Source of the DNA: Diphasiastrum complanatum
Lineage: Eukaryota; Streptophyta; Lycopodiopsida; Lycopodiales; Lycopodiaceae
Assembly (NCBI GenBank): GCA_029204225.1
Contig: CM055102.1
Span: 21,015,192-21,079,191, forward strand
DNA length: 64,000 nt
Direction of reading: 5' to 3'
Both the position numbers and the translations under genes were made by a program. Below, piece after piece: positions 23,590 through 37,000 of this stretch (the stretch's first letter is position 1; each line of letters opens with the position of its first letter). The notes beneath the pieces were generated by a model. The model saw nothing but the letters and a program-made list of their open reading frames with translations, was not told the DNA's origin and ran no database searches.

Positions 23590-26500
23590 TTATCATGTAG
23601 ATAAATATCCTTAGAATCCAATTCTAAGACATCATAGTTCATTCAACTAGAATCTCTAGGAGAATCATTTAGATATAGAATGAAAAAACTCAACTCTGAG
23701 TATCCTAAATACTCTTTTGAATTAAATGCTCTGTTTCTAGCATCAAATGCAAGAAAATAGCACCCATTTATCTTAATAGATTTGTTTGGCTCCTGTGATA
23801 TCTGGAGTACCAATCAAAAAGAAAAACTGTACTCAAGCATCTGTAGACCATAAACTATAGTAGAATAGCATCCACTAGAATAAATCAAATTCTCCACAAG
23901 TAAAGCAATTCACCTTGTGAGAATGTTTGTAAGATTCATAAACTCTCAATAAAATACTTGAGTAAATAGATTCAAAACACTGATCCGAATTCTTACTCAT
24001 ATCACACTTAAGAGTCATAACAATTCCTTATAATCCTCTTACAACAATTAAGTTTCTATTTATGATCCATCAATCATAAATATCTAGATTTGTATGACCC
24101 GTCAATCATAATTTTCTAGGAATCCAAAACCATATATGATCATTACAAGAATGTCCAACATAACTCAGGAAAAGTAAGAATCATTCCAAAATCTTTCCTA
24201 CCAAGAAAATACTAGATTTTAGGAATATTCTCATAATAGGATTCTCTAACAGCAGTGCTAGATATTCAAGTTCTATATTCCGCTGGTATTTAAAGACCGA
24301 TAACATACCAAAATAATAATGACAATTATCTTCAACTACAAAAAACTTGAGATAACCTAAAGTCCTGTAATATCAATTCAATATCAATTCAATTATTATT
24401 CTCAGATTCATTATGATTCGTTATCCTATTAAATGCTATGGGATATAATCACTAATGAGCTGAGTCTATTCCTCTATCCCAAGACACTACAAATCCAATG
24501 CACATAATTTTAACTGATGAATCTTGATGATTCACTAATCATGCATCTTACAAGCATATAAATTCAAAAAACATCAATTCTCGGTGAGTCCACATCACAC
24601 TAATCGTTTTACCAATTACCTTCATCTTGGAGCAATCAACTACTCAAGTTAATTGCCAATGACTTCGAATTCTTAAGTGTATAGGTGAAGAATTCAATTA
24701 TACTAGTATAACACCACATTTAGATCCTTACCCAAATCATTATAAGTTAATCAAAAAATCTTCCATACAAAGATTTGTTAACTCTGCAAGTACCTGTCAA
24801 AACAATAGTTGATCATATGCTTATGTTGACCGACTAGGTTAAGTGCACTAGATAACCTTAGTAGGATTATATAGTAGATTCATACAAGATTAATCGTGCA
24901 CATATGAGAATAATCACACTATGACCTAGCACATAAAAACATTTTTTCTGGCAAATTCCTCCAAAACCCACATATGTCACTCACATATCTCACTGAGATC
25001 TTGTAACTCAGCTACAAAAAATTTTCTATTTCTCATGAGTATATTAAATATCCAAAAAGCCTCTGAGGTGAATAAAATTCACTCTGAACAGTCTTCCAAT
25101 CCAATTTCCTCTAATAGTGTAATTTCTTCCACTCAATTAAACCCTCTTTGGTCCTAGTACTCAAACTAAGATTAGGTTGATCCAATGTAAAACTCTCAGA
25201 CTTCAATTCTGATCAAACTTACTCCTAATCCAATCAAAATAAAATTAGTAAGCTTTGATCTTTCATTGTACTACTTATAGATAATGATTCAAATATCAAA
25301 GTTGTTCTAGTTCTAGATTGTCCACACAATCCCTAGAGAGTTCTTCTACTCTGAATCTATCCGAAATCACTTTTCGACCAAATCTCATTTCTATACCAAA
25401 GTTGGTTCTTATCCGAAAACTATGCAACCCACCGATTCCCAAATTTATCCCACCATTTCACCCCTCCTTTTAAAAAAATTAACAATTTCAATAAAAGTAT
25501 GAGATGATATATGAAAATATCGAAATCCAAGAAAAAGTCAATAATAAGTGCATTTCACAAAAGGATTCACTATATTGCATACATGACTTTTTCTACAAAT
25601 ATTTTCAGTATGAGTGATAGAAACTACCGTTCCATTGAATCCATTTATGCAGTAGAGATATTCTAGGTTTAAGAAATTGAAACACTTTAACCTTAGAATT
25701 AGTTTGAACTCCAAGTCTATTCACCCAAGTGGTAATTTATATGACCTAATAGTCTTTCAGAAGAATAGCTTCATGCTAGAAAGAATCACATGAATCAGTT
25801 TGATGTTTTATATTCAAGAAATTACTAAGAAGTAAAGGATTAATTAAGAAAGCGAGAAATAGATTTGAGGGCCTTTGATGTTGTAAATATACTAAAAGAC
25901 ACCATTGATCATAAGATCTTTATAGTCTTGGAATTTTCTTTCCAAAAAAATTGATGTCTCATACCACCAGCTTTTCCTTCCAGAAAACCCTTAACCGCCT
26001 TATCTGATATTCTAGAGATCCATTGATCATCTCAGCTATCCTATAATCCATATAGAATATTATTTTTGTTTCCAAAAACTGGAGAATCCATTCATTTGAA
26101 TGACTGGCATGCCTATCAGATGGATCTCTCAAATCCACATTTAATCCTATGATTCAAATAGAAGAATTAACACGGTCTAAATTACATTATGATCCTTCTA
26201 GGTTAGTGATAAGCTTCGAAACCCTACTAATGCATCAAATTTAGGGACAAGCTTATGTCAACTAACAGATCCAATGTCATCCGTGTATCAAAATTTCACT
26301 TCTAACAACATAATTGACATCCAAATTGTGGATAACTCAATGATTACAAAGATATCAGTTTATTAATTCAAGTAAATGAATTTTATTCAAGAAATTAATA
26401 TATGGTATTTAGCAATTATTTACAGATATTACTAAAATCCTAACTATGCAATACATTTTCCGATCACACTTACTACCTCTGATGTCCACTCTTCTTCCCT

Positions 26501-26607
26501 TAGAATTTTCAGTTCCTTGAAAATCTATTTCAGCTAAGGTACTAAGAAGATGTAAGGACATTAGTAAATTTTTAAAATTAATCACTGTAGGAAAAAATAT
26601 AAAACAA

Positions 26608-26898
26608 TTTCATTTCTATCCTATATCTAGGCTGAATAACTGATATATCAAAAATCGTCTACTAGTAGGTAAATCTAGTCTGATCTTTTGAATATAATTC
26701 ACCATAGGATTTTTTTGGAAATGAAATCAATTATGTAATTTTTATTATTAAAATTTTTCCAATGAAATTGGAGTATTTTTTTTTATTGACTGGTTTGGCA
26801 TTACTCCATTGATATTGACAAAACCTATCCAAACACAGAATATAAAATTACATGAACGGAAATTCTTCCAATAGGATATTAGTAATTCATAAAACGTA
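26608..26898 (-). repeat. Dispersed repeat H, copy 2
   Basis: Reverse-complement match to 2663-2990. See that entry for shared landmarks. No coding content. Confidence 0.75.
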
Positions 26899-28719
26899 TC
26901 CAATCATATTTACTGTCTAGATAAAGAATACTGTTGTCACTCATTCAATCTGGTCATTTCATACTGTGTTCGATGATTTTAATTCAAATTTGACAAGTAT
27001 CTTGCACGAAAGTTCCTTCTTCTGTCAATTTTAACTTATTTATACTCTAAAAATAATTTAGACTTAGTGAAAACATTGTGACTGACTCTGATTGATAAAC
27101 TCAGATTAGTCAATTCACTAATCCAAACTGATTCCATAGATGACAAAAAGTTGACCAAAATTTTGATTTTTCGAAAAAACTCACTTTGTGGTTCATTATA
27201 CATAGTTTAAAAATTCTGCAAAAATGCTATTAGTACATGCAAAGCACACTGCATCGGTTAGAAAATGCCATTACAAAATTTATTACGTAAACTGTAGTTT
27301 TATGGAATTTGTCAGCCAATATCACTGATTTGTGACCCAACTGTTAGAGCACATGTGTATGACCACTCAAATCGACTATAAATCCATCATGCATGTCAGA
27401 ATCACTCTGAAAATCAACATGCAACTAATATATGAAAGCACAATGCTACAAGTTAGGAAAATGACTGACATGCAATTAGAACAATTCCAAATTTTGTCAA
27501 TTTTACTCACAAAACTACAAAACTTCAGATGATCGTAACCTTGGCTACAGGACACCAAATTGGATGTTGTAAAGCTTTGTACAGAGGGAGACCAAGTGAA
27601 CAAGATGCTTGCCACATCAGCCTGCCACCTAGGCTTCACATGTGTGAGATCATAGCAGCCAAAAATATGTAATACGACACACTTTTGTAGACCAATTGAT
27701 CAAAAAACGTGCAAGCACCTCTCTTAGCTCAAAAGTGATGCTACCAATAGTCTTAAATGGTCTATCAAACTTCCATGAGCCATCCATATTGATCCTAAGA
27801 TGCAGTATAGGCTGAGAACGAAGATTTCTTGATTTGTAAAAGTCAAAATAGCTTCAAACTTGATGGAGATGGAGCATAAGCCATTGACCATAAATTTACT
27901 GGTCTGATAGCTTGCTGGAAAGGTGGAAAGAAATGCTAATCATGCTGTAAACAAATCTAGATTGATCTCCTTATGGATTTGGAGAGGTCCATCCCCCAAA
28001 AATCACCAAAATTGGTCATTTTTTGCACTTTTTGATTTCTTACAAGCTCAATTGCTAGAATTCTTTTTTCTAACTTCAAGGAGAACTTTAAAAGACTTTG
28101 ATTTACCTCTTTACAAGCTCTACATGGTGTTTTACAGCCACCTACTATCCAACTTTATGAAAAAACAAGCAAAAATGATGATTTTTTTGGCGATTTTCGG
28201 TTTTGTCATCACAATAAAGTGGAAATTCATGACATGCAATTCTTTCTCTAACACATGCAAACCAATTTACAGAATCATAGCCATCTAATTGATCTGATCT
28301 TGCTGGATTTTGGTTCTTACTATCTATTTTGTGCCAAAAAGCATGAAAAACCAAGCAATTCTGACCAAACATAGCCTAGAATCATAAATCATTGGAAAGA
28401 ACCATCATGAATCATTAATTTCATCATTGACAAACCCTAAAATGAAAGTACACTTGCTGGAAAAATCACATCTACATAAGATTTGATCTACACAAGAAAA
28501 ACTCCAAAAAAGCTTCACAAATTGGCCTTCAAGGACAATTCTCCATAAAACCCCAAAGAATCTCAAGAGTAATGGACCTTAGCAACATGAAAATTGAAAC
28601 TGGGATAGCACACCCATTTGCAACCTTGCTATCCACCTTGGAAGAGAATTCCCATGATTCAGTCCAAAATTTTGACGAAAGGGAGCGCCTCTCCATGTTC
28701 TCCAATCTCTGTAAGCCTT

Positions 28720-28731
28720 GCTCTGATACCA
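28720..28731 (-). promoter_or_regulatory. Copia-type primer-binding site (initiator tRNA-Met)
   Basis: The minus strand reads TGGTATCAGAGC, the standard plant copia PBS complementary to the 3' end of initiator tRNA-Met. A 5' LTR should lie just above 28732 and the element should run toward lower coordinates. Confidence 0.75.
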
Positions 28732-28865
28732 CTATAAGGAAAGCTCCAGGCTAAGGTCCTGCTTACAAGACAAACACAATGGATAACACACTATGGAGAA
28801 AACAACCAACCAAGTAGAAGCAACCAATCAACTCTAAAAGCTTCACCCCCAAGCCAAGGAATAGC

Positions 28866-28951
28866 ATAATAGAGTCACTATGCATAGTTCCTCTATTCAT
28901 AGAATTGCTACTGATGACTCTACACATGTCTTGACTGTCCCAAACCTTGTA
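28866..28951 (-). repeat. 86-bp direct repeat, proximal copy (possible 5' LTR piece)
   Basis: Pairs with 23504-23589 and lies about 135 bp upstream of the PBS at 28720-28731, as a 5' LTR segment would. Confidence 0.75.
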
Positions 28952-29130
28952 CTAAGTCCATTTAGTGTGTTTTGGGCCTCACAAGGATATTAGTTACTTT
29001 CGGGTCACGTCCAGTATGACATGGCATAACTAACAACTAGAGTACCATGTATCCAAGACTAGGAGTATATTGAATTCTATGTACTAGTCATGGACATAAC
29101 AAATATCATGTTTACAATCCACAATAGTCC

Positions 29131-29775
29131 ATGTTGCGACAAGGAGTCTATCAACCACAACCAACTGTACCCAATCAGTATCCACCACGTCAACAGTTTG
29201 TCGTTAATCAGCCCGCTCTACAACAAGTTGTCCCCTATCTTGATCCCAATACCATCAATCCAGCAACTTATTATGTGGAAGACACTACTCAACTAGGGTA
29301 CTGCACTGAGATAGTTGTATATTATGCATATGATCCTAATGCTCAAGTGGTTGACCCCAATGCCCAAACCTATGATGCTAACTAAGTTAAGATTGACAAG
29401 CTAATGTGACTGTTCTACGAAAATATATTGGTAAGTGGAAACACGAACTCCAATCCACTGAAACCACCACCCCTGACGAGCTACCTGAAATGCCATTACA
29501 TCTAACAAATCCACTCAGTGAAATAGACAATATAAAAATTCCAACTACTCATCGCCAATCCTGAGAAGTCTTAGCTGTATTAGATGGTGGCTCATGTGTC
29601 AACATCCTCTCCACATCTCTCATGTTAAAATAGAACTTGAGAGACAAACTCACCAAACCCACTTGTCAGCTCAGGATGGCTGATCAAAGTATGGTTCAAC
29701 CTACATGATTCCTCTCACAAATTTTGATCAAGGCCTCAAATTTTCCATAGATCTCGATATTCCTAGCATTAGGAA
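29131..29775 (+). pseudogene. Ty3/gypsy gag end and protease remnant
   Basis: A Gln/Pro-rich gag-like open frame runs 29131-29385 (repeated P-N-A-Q and V-V-P-Y motifs). It is followed by protease at about 29570-29640 with V-L-D-G-G-S-C-V-N-I-L-S, the gypsy D-(S/T/G)-G motif where Ser/Thr is replaced by Gly, as in many plant gypsy elements. A conserved M-A-D-Q-S-M-V stretch follows. TAG/TGA stops interrupt it after 29630 and the match fades at about 29770, near D-L-D-I-P. The next expected part of such an element resumes at about 34105 (L-D-T-P-I-T-F), so it may be the front of the gypsy copy at 34.1-37.2 kb. Confidence 0.75.
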
Positions 29776-29779
29776 AAAT

Positions 29780-30640
29780 ATGGGCTCAAAATGGGCTCTT
29801 TAAGAAATCTCACTTTAGAGAGAGGTTATGTAGAGAGCAAATGCGAACCAGTAAGTTTTGGTCATCGTTTTCCAAGTTTTCGGCCTTGCTTGATGTTTAA
29901 CTAGTATGGTTAACTTCAAACAGTAGTTAGTTAAGCATGAGATGTAATAACTTCTCTGCATGCTCATTCTAAATTCGGGGCTAGAGCTTTAAGACTATAA
30001 ATCTTGGTGTGCTCACTACAAAAACTGAAGTAGGAGTAGCAACACTTTTGAGATCTTTGTATGCTTATAGTGAAATATGAGACGGGAAAACTTTTCAACG
30101 CAACATAGACATTACAAAAGTAAGGTATGCTATATCTATTTAGTTTGACTTATTGTAGTTTGAAGCATTTACGGATTGTAGCTTTCAACAATGGTAATAT
30201 TCCATTTGCATGTTGCACTTCCTATGGAAGAAGATCCAACAAACTCATCATTTGGAATTTCAACGGATATATAAAATACAAACGCCATACCTTTGATTAG
30301 AAAGCGACATTTTTTTTTTGTGAATATCACAATATATATTTCTCTTAAAATTTTCATGCAAGTTTGCGTACTTTCGATCATTTTTGTATTTAGAGAACGG
30401 TTGGGAATGTACAAGATCATTCAAATGAACGAAACAAAAACTACCTATATCCTTAACAGGAGTAGTAATAATTTGAGAAAAAATATCAAGAAGAGCAAGT
30501 AAATTATAACGATTCTCAAAAACTAGCTTATCGATATATACTTCAAAAATACTCTAATTTCTTCAATGGAATGTCAATGGCATTCAAAATATCCGAAAGT
30601 TTGTTTTCTGAGGACTTTGAGAAACTATCCATATTGAACT
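29780..30640. other. No gene seen
   Basis: Only short unconvincing frames and no conserved motif. Confidence 0.45.
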
Positions 30641-30641
30641 T

Positions 30642-32200
30642 GATATCGGTTCAACGCGGGCGAATGATTCCAATTGATGTATAGTGAACAATGCGCGCGT
30701 TGATTCGATATCCGTTGGAAGAGGTTGATATCTCATCAACGCATGTGAATGAAAAAAATCGGGGACTTTTGAACTAGGTGCACATTGATGCGATATTCCG
30801 TTGGAAGAGCCTAATATTGCTTCAGTGTGAATCAAGGCTGGTGAGCCAATGAAGTAGTCAACGACGCTGTGACCACCCCCGTGCGAATGACAGGACTAAT
30901 TACTATTGGGGTGTCAAGAAGAAGGTACGTATTGATTCAATATTCAGTAAGAAGAAACTGATATCGCATCAATGCACAAGAATGAGAAATATGTGCTAGT
31001 AAAATGACGGCGCGCATCAAGTCGATATTGCAAGAGATGTCCAGGGAAAAATAACAATTGAGTTATGAGAAAAGGTTCACAGAATCTCAGTGAATGAGGT
31101 GGTGCCCATATTTATAGTAATTTGTTGTTAATCACAGCCATACACTTGTCCAACAATCATGAACCCACCAATCATTTATCCACCAATCAGAGAGATACAC
31201 CACTGTACATGCGCCGAAATACCATAAATAGTCTATAATCATAGGCCTCTCCAAATAATCATGGCCTGGCCTCCTCATAAAGGTATTTATGAATATTTAT
31301 AATCATAGGCCTGTCCAGATAATCATAGGCTTGTCCCCCTCATAAACATATTCATAAAGGTATTCATGCATCGTGTATAATTGGTCATGATTGGTCTATC
31401 CATTGCCCTATTTAAGCACACACAAGATATCAAAAAAAAATTTCGCAATGGTTCATTCACGACGAATTCAAAAGGTGGATCTCTCAGCCGATATCGATTA
31501 GGCACGCGAGAGTGGATTAACAGGGAGGCACTGTAACAACCACGGGCACTGAAACAATATTGCATTGCACTGTGTATGATCAAAGCTTGGCTCAGTTGAT
31601 TCAAAATACAGACTAAGGCTACGAAGATACTACCAAAGCAAGGTTTGATCATTCACAGTTCAGTCCAATAAATTTATTAGGGCCCCTATGATATCGGATC
31701 AGCATACTTGATAAAAGACCGACTGTTTCCGGATTGTCGATTCGATATTGGACCTCTACAAGGGTGTCAAAGTTGAAGAAATATGCAGATAAGATATCAC
31801 AATTCCTTTTACATTTATTTTAATTGTCTTGAATCTGTTGTAGTCTGCGTCAATTAAATGTCTTCTACTTATTTATTTGTTCCATACTATTCATGATTAC
31901 CCTCATAATTAGCTTTATGGATCAATAGCATGTGATGAACGAGGACATTTATTAATGATTTGATATTGCATATAATTTTAGATTTGAAATTTATCATAAT
32001 CAACCATGCATTGATATTCGCAACCACTACGACGACAATGATTAGTGATTTTGGCACTATATTACCAACTGCATGATTCCTAAAAAAAATTGCTTTCAGT
32101 TTGTGATCATTTGTATTTGTACGAAGTATCGCTTCAACGCACCCATCCGCTATCAATAGCTCAACATTTATTATATATTGTGATATCGGTTTGATGCACC
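30642..32200. repeat. Alternating direct/inverted 18-bp motif array
   Basis: A motif close to GATATCGNATCAACGCAC occurs forward near 30642, 30727, 30812 (weak), 30960, 31490, 31690, 32126 and 32182. It occurs inverted near 30694, 30778, 30925, 31011 and 31737. In 30642-31030 forward and inverted copies alternate, so neighbouring copies can pair. Spacing of the first units is about 84 bp. Confidence 0.75.
31240..31370 (+). repeat. ~65-bp imperfect tandem duplication
   Basis: Two units beginning AATCATAGGCCT, each containing CCTCATAAA and ending in AAGGTATT(T/C)ATG. Confidence 0.7.
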
Positions 32201-32294
32201 TGGACCTGCCATCTGAGTTTGGGAGATCTCTACGCACGTGCTAATCCGTTATTGGGTCCTGAGGGCGTGCACAAAACAAATTGCACGTATACAT

Positions 32295-32500
32295 CCTGGG
32301 GGTATCCCTATTCAAGGAGGCCAACGAAATCCACCACCTCCTTAGCCACCACCACCTCCTCCTAGGCCAAGGGGCAGACCAAGAGACGCGACATGGCTAA
32401 AGGATATCCAGAAGCTACAACATAATATCAATTAATTTTGGACTGTGGCAAAATCTTTTTTCAAAAATGGACTTGAGAATTTCGAGACATTGTTTAATTA
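32295..32500 (+). pseudogene. Proline-rich coding-like fragment with AT-hook-like motif
   Basis: One plus frame encodes G-G-Q-R-N-P-P-P-P, a TAG, a second proline run, then R-P-R-G-R-P-R-D, which matches the AT-hook core R-G-R-P. It continues as A-T-W-L-K-D-I-Q-K to a TAA and on. The composition is unlike the neighbours. It may be a gag piece of a gypsy element; I cannot assign it. Confidence 0.4.
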
Positions 32501-32808
32501 CAAAAATTTGACAATTTGATAGTACATGAACCACGTTTCAATTGGGTGTGACACAATTGTGTACTATAAAACTCAAGCATACATAAACTATTATAAAACT
32601 TTCCATATACATATCATATGTTAAAAATATTTTTAAAATCATTTAAAAAGTGTATAACATTCATCAAGAAATGACACTTTAATCACAATTTTTTTTTTCA
32701 AACTGTATTCCTTTGTTATATTGTCAAAATTGGTAGTAAGAACCCCTACAACTTGAGGTATTAAGTACTTACTTGCCTTTATGATTTAGGCATAACCACC
32801 AATACAGA

Positions 32809-34077
32809 CTATAACATCTCTACATTTATATCCATATCTCTCTCATCAGATTCCTCAGACCCATAACTTAAGTCTTCAGATGAATCTGTATCTAGAGGTG
32901 ATTCCAAACGGTCTCGATGCGCTAGAAAGGAGTGAGTCATATCCATACTTTTTGGAATATTGATAGTCACCATTGTCCGACCGATGTTGGTCATGAGCTT
33001 TGCCACACAATATGACATTCTATATAAGCACACAGACCAACTTGGAGCACAAAAGGATTCAATAATGCTGCTCAAACCTCGCCAATGCTTTGCTTTCTTT
33101 TTGTGATCTGGCTTACATGACATAAAATGTTTTGCCGATTTTCAACTATCTTCAAAACACAAACTCAAGAGTTTGAATTTGCTTTGCATGCACTCGTTGA
33201 CATCATTCAGGGATTCAGCATTGTAGAGAACAAATAGAACAGGCTGCAAGTTCGGAACAATTATATTGTTCTCTTTCAAAGGATCTGCCAGCTCATAGTA
33301 ACCTTCAAAAATAGAAACCGTACATCATGCATTGCTTTGATGCTTGATTTGATACCTTCTTTTCTATTGTGATCCAAAAGAGAACAATCACACAGACTTT
33401 GTGTTGTGGCATGAGAGCTGTCAAAAAACAATGGCACACCATTGACAAAAGCTAAATAAAATCTAGAAACTCCAAGTTATCAAATATATACAATGTGGGA
33501 TGCTCCCATAGCGAAGGAAGTGTCATGAAACTTGATTCTTCAGCTCCACAACAAATGGCCTCCTCATTTTTTGAAGTTTTTACGTTATAGAAAAACCTCC
33601 ATTTGGTGTTACTAGAGTTCCTAGTGTCATGCTCAATATTGTGGGTGGCAAGATATTTTTGTTTTATATATCTACAACTACTCTCAAGGGTTTATGTATA
33701 ACACCAGTCAATTTTGAAGCTATACCTTTGCCTTTGTCATAGTGTGCTCTAGCCCAATTTCGACAAAAAGTCGGATCAATAATTTTTGAGAGTTGTTTTA
33801 TGCTCTCTTTGTTGTAATCCACATCTGAAGGCCAGTCTTCTTCTGTAGTAAGCAAATACTGTGCAACACTTAGTGCATCCATCTCATGAACCATCAAGAG
33901 AACTCCTTCATCAATGTGTTTTTCTTTGTTTTTTCTTCCAAAATACAATTCTCCATTTACAAGCTTCTTTAGGATACGATTGCACTGGGAGTTCATTACG
34001 ATTCTCAAACGGATACTGTCAACTAGAATGAAGCTCTTGCAACGATTGACTGTACAGTAGGTTATATGTGTCAACAA
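32809..34077 (-). pseudogene. Gene Y, C-terminal half (unrecognised)
   Basis: Reading down the minus strand, several open segments follow with good codon structure. 34077-33664 has L-V-N-G-E-L-Y-F-G and W-P-S-D-V-D-Y. About 33655-33455 has T-K-W-R-F-F-Y-N-V and L-W-E-H-P-T-L-Y-I-F-D-N. About 33450-33300 has F-V-N-G-V-P-L-F-F-D. About 33310-33147 has Y-Y-E-L-A-D-P-L-K-E-N-N and L-Q-P-V-L-F-V-L-Y-N-A. 33146-32809 ends in a Ser/Asp/Glu-rich acidic tail before TAG. The segments are separated by a stop (~33455), a frameshift (~33310), another stop (33147) and a gap (~33660); some gaps could be introns. It has the same strand as the Y N-terminal half at 37237-38800, with gypsy pol lying exactly between. 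I do not recognise the domain. Confidence 0.6.
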
Positions 34078-34099
34078 GATAATCAGGCAGACTTGAGCG

Positions 34100-37000
34100 A
34101 GATCTCATTATTGGATCGAACCTTGGATACACCGATCACTTTTCCAATGAATGTGCTGAATGTAGCTTGGATATCAACGGAACCTATTTGAACTCATTCC
34201 TGTGAGTCATGCCTTGACTTATGATGACAATGTAGAGCTTACTGATGAGCATATTCTAGATCATATGGATCCGACCAGATTTGGAGTGCATAATCTTCCT
34301 AATGAACCAACAATAAAACCGCCAAAAGCAGTTATATTGAAGGAAGGCATGATCATAGGATCAATGATGAAGAAACAAGCCAAGCAACATTATAATACGA
34401 TCCTGAAATGGGAAAATCCTCCTCAAAAGATTGATTCAAAAAATGTGCCACCCTAACTAGATAAAGACAACAAAAAGTCAAGGATGATTCTGCAAGTCAG
34501 AGTTCTAGCAAGACATCATTGTCTTGGAAGTCATCACCTCTACGATCAATTCATGCTAAGAAGGCTAAGTGAAGATCCAAGACAAGTCCTTTTGACAAAA
34601 AACAAGCAGAGGTAGTCCAGCATGATATGCCCGAACATTTTAAACATTATACACTGGATGATGTGATTATCATGTTACCCAAAACACATTGTGAACCCGA
34701 AGAACAGGTGCCAGAATTGAAAGATGTTTATGATGGCCCAGCTAGGACACAGGCTATGAATCTTGCTGAACCAGGAGAACCATAAAATATTGTCCAAGTT
34801 CGATCACAACTTCATCCTAAACAGTTTCAAGGACTCCGAACGTTACTTATCAAGTATCAAGATTGCTTTGCATGGACTTATCAAGATCTCAAGGGTATTC
34901 TGACGTCAGTTATTGAACACACCATACCTTTAGTACCTGATGCAGTTCCAAAGGTTACAAAGTTCTATCGATGTAATCCTAATGTTGTGGATTTGATAAA
35001 GAAAGAGCTTTAGAGACTGCTTGACGCAGATTTCATTTATGAGATCGAGCATACATAATAGATTTCACTGATTGTCATTGTTCCTAACAAGAATGGAAAA
35101 TTGAGAATTTGTGTGAATCTCAAGGCTTTGAACAAGGTGACGCGGAAGGATTACTTTCTGTTACCTTTTACTGAAAGCATTTTGGACCACCTTGCTGGAG
35201 CGGAAGCCTATAGTTTTCTAGATGAATTTAGTGGTTACAACCAGGTCAAGATTGCACCTGCAGATTGCCACAAAACAGCTTTTGCAATAGAATGGGGCAC
35301 CTATGCTTATAAAGTCATGTCGTTTGGACTCTGTAATGCACCAAGTTTGTTCCAAATAGAAATACACTTTTCTTTTAAAGATTATCTACAAAAATTTCTT
35401 GAAATTTACTTGGATGACCTTGGAGTCCATAGCACAGATACAGACCATCTGGATCAATTGGAGAAAGTATTTGAAAGATGTCGCAAATATCAACTTTCCC
35501 TAAATCCAGAAAAATACCAGATATGGGTTTCCCACGGAGTTGTGCTTGGGCATGTGATATTGAGACATGACATTGCCACAGATTATTCTAAAATCAAGGT
35601 TATTGTGGAATTGCCACCACCAACAACAATTTGTGGAGTTTATGTATTTATGGGTCATGCAAATTATTATCGAGTTTTTATTATCTTCTTTGCGGATTTA
35701 GCAAGACCTATATACAAATTAACTATTGTTCCTATTTGGACAATAGAGGCATTAAAAGTCTTTGAAAAATTAAAAAAAGCATTAACTTCATCACCAATAC
35801 TACATTCTTCAAATTGGATGATTGAGTTTCATATTCACACGGATGCCTCGAAATATGCCATTGGATCGGTTTTGACGTAGCCAGGTGACTATAAGAAAGA
35901 CTATCCAATACGATTTGCAAGTAGACAACTTACAGATCCGGAGAAGAACTATTCAACAACAGAACATGAAGCGTTAGCCATAATTTTTTCTGTCTGGAAA
36001 TTTTGTCATTACCTCATGGAAACGCACTTTACATTTTATACGGATCACCAGCCGTTACTTTACTTGGTCAACAAGACGTTCAATACTAGGCATATTGCAA
36101 GATGGTTACTATTATTGACTGAATTTGACTTTTGAATTGTGGTTCGAAAGGGGAAGCAACATTATCTAGCCAACCACGTTTTGCGAATTGAATCTGCACC
36201 AATTAATACTGAAATGGATGATGATTACTAGACGCTGCATTATTCTATGTAGAGGCAGTATCTGAACGACCATTGGATATTGTTGAGTACCTGATGCTAG
36301 GACAACCAAATGACTCTTTGGCAAAAGTACAGAAGAGGCAATTGATTCATACAACTCAACCTTATTAATTGATTGTAGGACAATTGTATCGTCGTGGATC
36401 AGACAATATTCTGCGTAGATGTGTTTTACCGCATGAAATATCAGAATTAATCATGTTTTCACATGATGGCATGGGCGGAGGACACTTCTCTACAGATATT
36501 ACTATTCACAAACTTTTGTAATCATGTTGTTGCTGGCCTACGCTTCATAAGGACACAAAAAATTATATTCAGACATGTGATGTTTGCCAGCGAGCATGAC
36601 GACCTACTAGACAGAACTATGAACCCTTGCATCCGATTTTATCTCAAGTGCCATTTGAAAAATTGGGACTGGATTATGATGGTCCTATTCATCCTGCCGC
36701 GCGAGGATTTCAAGCCCGATACATTATCATAGCAACTGATTATATGACCAAGTGGGTTGAAGCCAAAGGTTCAAAGTTGATGATGCGAAATCTACGGCCA
36801 AGTTTCTTTACAAAAATATTATTATCAGATTTGGATGTCCGATCAAGATTGTCAGTGACCGGGGTACAGACTTTGTTAATCAAACGATAAAGTGTTTACT
36901 GGAAGGTGTTTTTGTTATACACAGATTTAGTACTCCTTATTACCCCATAGGGAATGGCAAGCTGAATCTTCCAATAAGATTCTTTGCACTATTATGACGA

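Larger units (their letters stand above)
22740..28719. other. ~6 kb AT-rich, essentially ORF-free DNA
   Basis: No recognisable coding domain in six frames. It holds dispersed repeat H copy 2 (26608-26898), one half of a direct repeat (23504-23589 vs 28866-28951), and ends at a primer-binding site on the minus strand (28720-28731). It may be the interior of a non-autonomous LTR element (LARD-like), or a very long leader of copia C. Confidence 0.5.
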
